Source of the DNA: Nymphaea colorata
Lineage: Eukaryota; Streptophyta; Magnoliopsida; Nymphaeales; Nymphaeaceae
Reading direction: 5' to 3'
DNA length: 64,000 nucleotides
Assembly (NCBI RefSeq): GCF_008831285.2
Contig: NC_045147.1
Coordinates: 11,845,427-11,909,426, forward strand
Within the stretch, counting starts at the first letter, position 1. Each line of letters begins with the position of its first letter. Below, piece after piece: positions 62,785 through 64,000 of this stretch. The position numbers and the translations under genes are program-made. The notes beneath the pieces were generated by a model. That model worked only from the letters and a program-made list of their open reading frames with translations. It had not been told where the DNA came from and did no database searches.

Positions 62785-63250
62785 AAGATGCATAATGTTC
62801 TATGGGCATATCGCACCACTAAGAGAACTCCAACAAATGCTACTCCAGCAGAGTTAGTCTGTGGAACAGAAGTGGTTCTACCATTACATGTGTTGAAACC
62901 CGCTTTGAAGTTCGCTTCTCTCATAGAGCTCCCTCTAACTCAATATCAGCAGAAAAGACTAATGCAACTCGATTTACTAGAGGAAAATAGACTAAAAGTA
63001 GCTGAACATGCTGAAGCTTATCGTCAAAGGGTAGCCAGACAATTTGCCAAGTGAGTTATCGAAAGACAGTTCAAAGTGAATGATTTGGTCCTATGATCCG
63101 TGGTGTACCTCAAAGGACGATCACGAGGCAAGTGGGCACCAAATTGGGAAGGCCCCATTTAAGGAAGCCTTGCCCCACAATTCATACCGACTAATTGATG
63201 CTGATGGGGTGAAACTTGCTGACCTATTAATGCCCATCACATCAAGAAAT
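62785..63250 (+). pseudogene. Ty3/gypsy pol C-terminal fragment
   Basis: Plus-strand frame 62785-63054 gives the late integrase region of gypsy elements (LWAYRTTKRTPTNATPAELV, then VLPLHVLKPALK, then AEAYRQRVARQF). After an in-frame stop it continues with VIERQFKVNDLVL and GKWAPNWEGP, then shifts frame to LPHNSYRLIDADGVKL. Stops and frameshifts show decay. The layout fits the end of pol in a Tat/Athila-like gypsy element. Confidence 0.75.
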
Positions 63251-63396
63251 TCTATGTCTAGTTTTCTTATATTCATTTTTCAATCAATGTCAAATATTTG
63301 TGTTTCCACATCTAGTATTCAATATAGAATCTTTCAAGTTGTAAAACATGACAATTATATTGGAGCATTTTTTTTATTGTTATCGCTCAAGGTTTG

Positions 63397-63690
63397 AGAG
63401 CAACCCGTATAGGTAGAGGGTTAAACCTGCAATATGAGGGTAACCCATGCAGGCAAGGGGTTAAACCTGCAATACTAGCCAAAACAACCAATGCAGGTAA
63501 AAGGGTTGAACATGTGCCACAAGCCAAAACAACCCGCACAGTTAAAGGGTTGAACTTGTGATGCAAGTCAAGGCAACCCATTCAGGGGGTTAAACCTGAA
63601 TTTGAAATCAGCAAACCCATGCAGATAAGAGGTTAAACCTGCAATTTAAGCACAAACAACCCTTTGAGGTGAGGGGATAAGCCTGAAATG
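63397..63690 (+). repeat. Seven tandem units of about 40-45 bp after the gypsy pol fragment
   Basis: Each unit carries a CAACCC(A/G)T(G)CAGGT-like half followed by GGGTTRAACCTGCAAT or GGGTTGAACNTGT. The units differ from each other by substitutions and small indels. They begin about 150 bp after the last pol homology, the position where plant gypsy elements often carry a tandem-repeat 3' UTR before the 3' LTR. Confidence 0.8.
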
Positions 63691-64000
63691 TCACTCTGCA
63701 CATATTTTGTTTGAAAAATTTGTGGTTCCTATCTTTATTACTAAGCACGGCTAACACTGATTTAGCAACAAAGAGGGACATCTGAAATCACCTCAAATTT
63801 TTTTAAAATTTTTGAAGATCCAAAACCGAAGTTCAGATCCAAATCGAGCATTTCAGATCGAAAATTCAAATTGTGTTCGAAACGATAAAATTTGAGCGTC
63901 GCGCGTGCATAGACCTCCCCTTTGTTTTAAAAAAACTCATTTCTCACACCAAAATGTGTTTTTAAACACAAGTCGCGCGCTCGAACGAGTCGACAATCGA
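63691..64000. other. Unassigned end of window, possibly gypsy 3' LTR
   Basis: Starts TGTCACTCTGCACAT right after the tandem repeats, which could be an LTR start, but no polypurine tract or second copy is visible. The last 100 bp hold GCGTCGCGCGTGC and AAGTCGCGCGCTCG words flanking T/A runs. Confidence 0.3.

Noticed and set aside
63397-63690. Regularly spaced repeats resembling a CRISPR array
   Set aside because: The sequence is from a plant; the units are degenerate along their whole length rather than identical repeats with unique spacers, and they follow a gypsy pol fragment.

Overview
This is a nuclear window from a flowering plant. The evidence is intron-rich genes with GT-AG junctions, plant-specific families (a GT47 xyloglucan-type glycosyltransferase and CYP76-type cytochrome P450s) and dense Ty1/copia, Ty3/gypsy, hAT and Mutator-like debris. 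The species cannot be named from the sequence. All splice sites were placed by eye, using reading-frame continuity and known family sequence.

Layout. (1) 1-4.85 kb, + strand: the last seven coding exons of a type III phosphatidylinositol 4-kinase beta; the rest of the gene lies left of the window. (2) 4.9-9.6 kb: intergenic AT-rich DNA with repeat relics. (3) 10.0-11.5 kb, + strand: an intact, intronless, GC-rich GT47 gene of 507 aa, XLT2/MUR3-like. (4) 13.8-34.4 kb, - strand: a complete nicotinate phosphoribosyltransferase gene. Fifteen coding exons join in frame to 557 aa across about 20.6 kb. Intron 8 holds a full-length Ty1/copia element (21486-26706) in the opposite orientation, with two identical 164-bp LTRs, a 5-bp target-site duplication and one uninterrupted 1412-codon gag-pol frame. 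Other introns hold a (TA)n-linked triple repeat with a perfect hairpin, a small TIR element, an A/T-rich foldback repeat and a 163-bp tandem duplication. (5) 34.4-40.8 kb: intergenic DNA, including the probable 5' leader of that gene. (6) 40.9-60 kb, - strand: a tandem CYP76-like P450 cluster with two intact two-exon genes of 502 aa each, plus an exon-1 pseudogene fragment whose 5' side ends close to a copia LTR. A decayed copia element and a decayed hAT transposase lie between the two intact genes. (7) 56-64 kb: a nested graveyard of copia fragments in both orientations and a gypsy pol fragment followed by tandem repeats of about 42 bp.

The genes do not form a pathway. PI4K-beta makes PI4P for trans-Golgi and post-Golgi traffic. 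The GT47 enzyme is expected to decorate a Golgi-made wall polysaccharide. NAPRT salvages nicotinate into NAD. The P450 pair is a recent tandem duplication for specialised metabolism. I found no evidence of a wholly new biological system. The most informative observations concern mobile DNA: a very young, apparently complete copia insertion in a housekeeping-gene intron, a TIR element lodged between the core and distal promoter of one P450 duplicate, and short TIR elements with about 10-bp target duplications.
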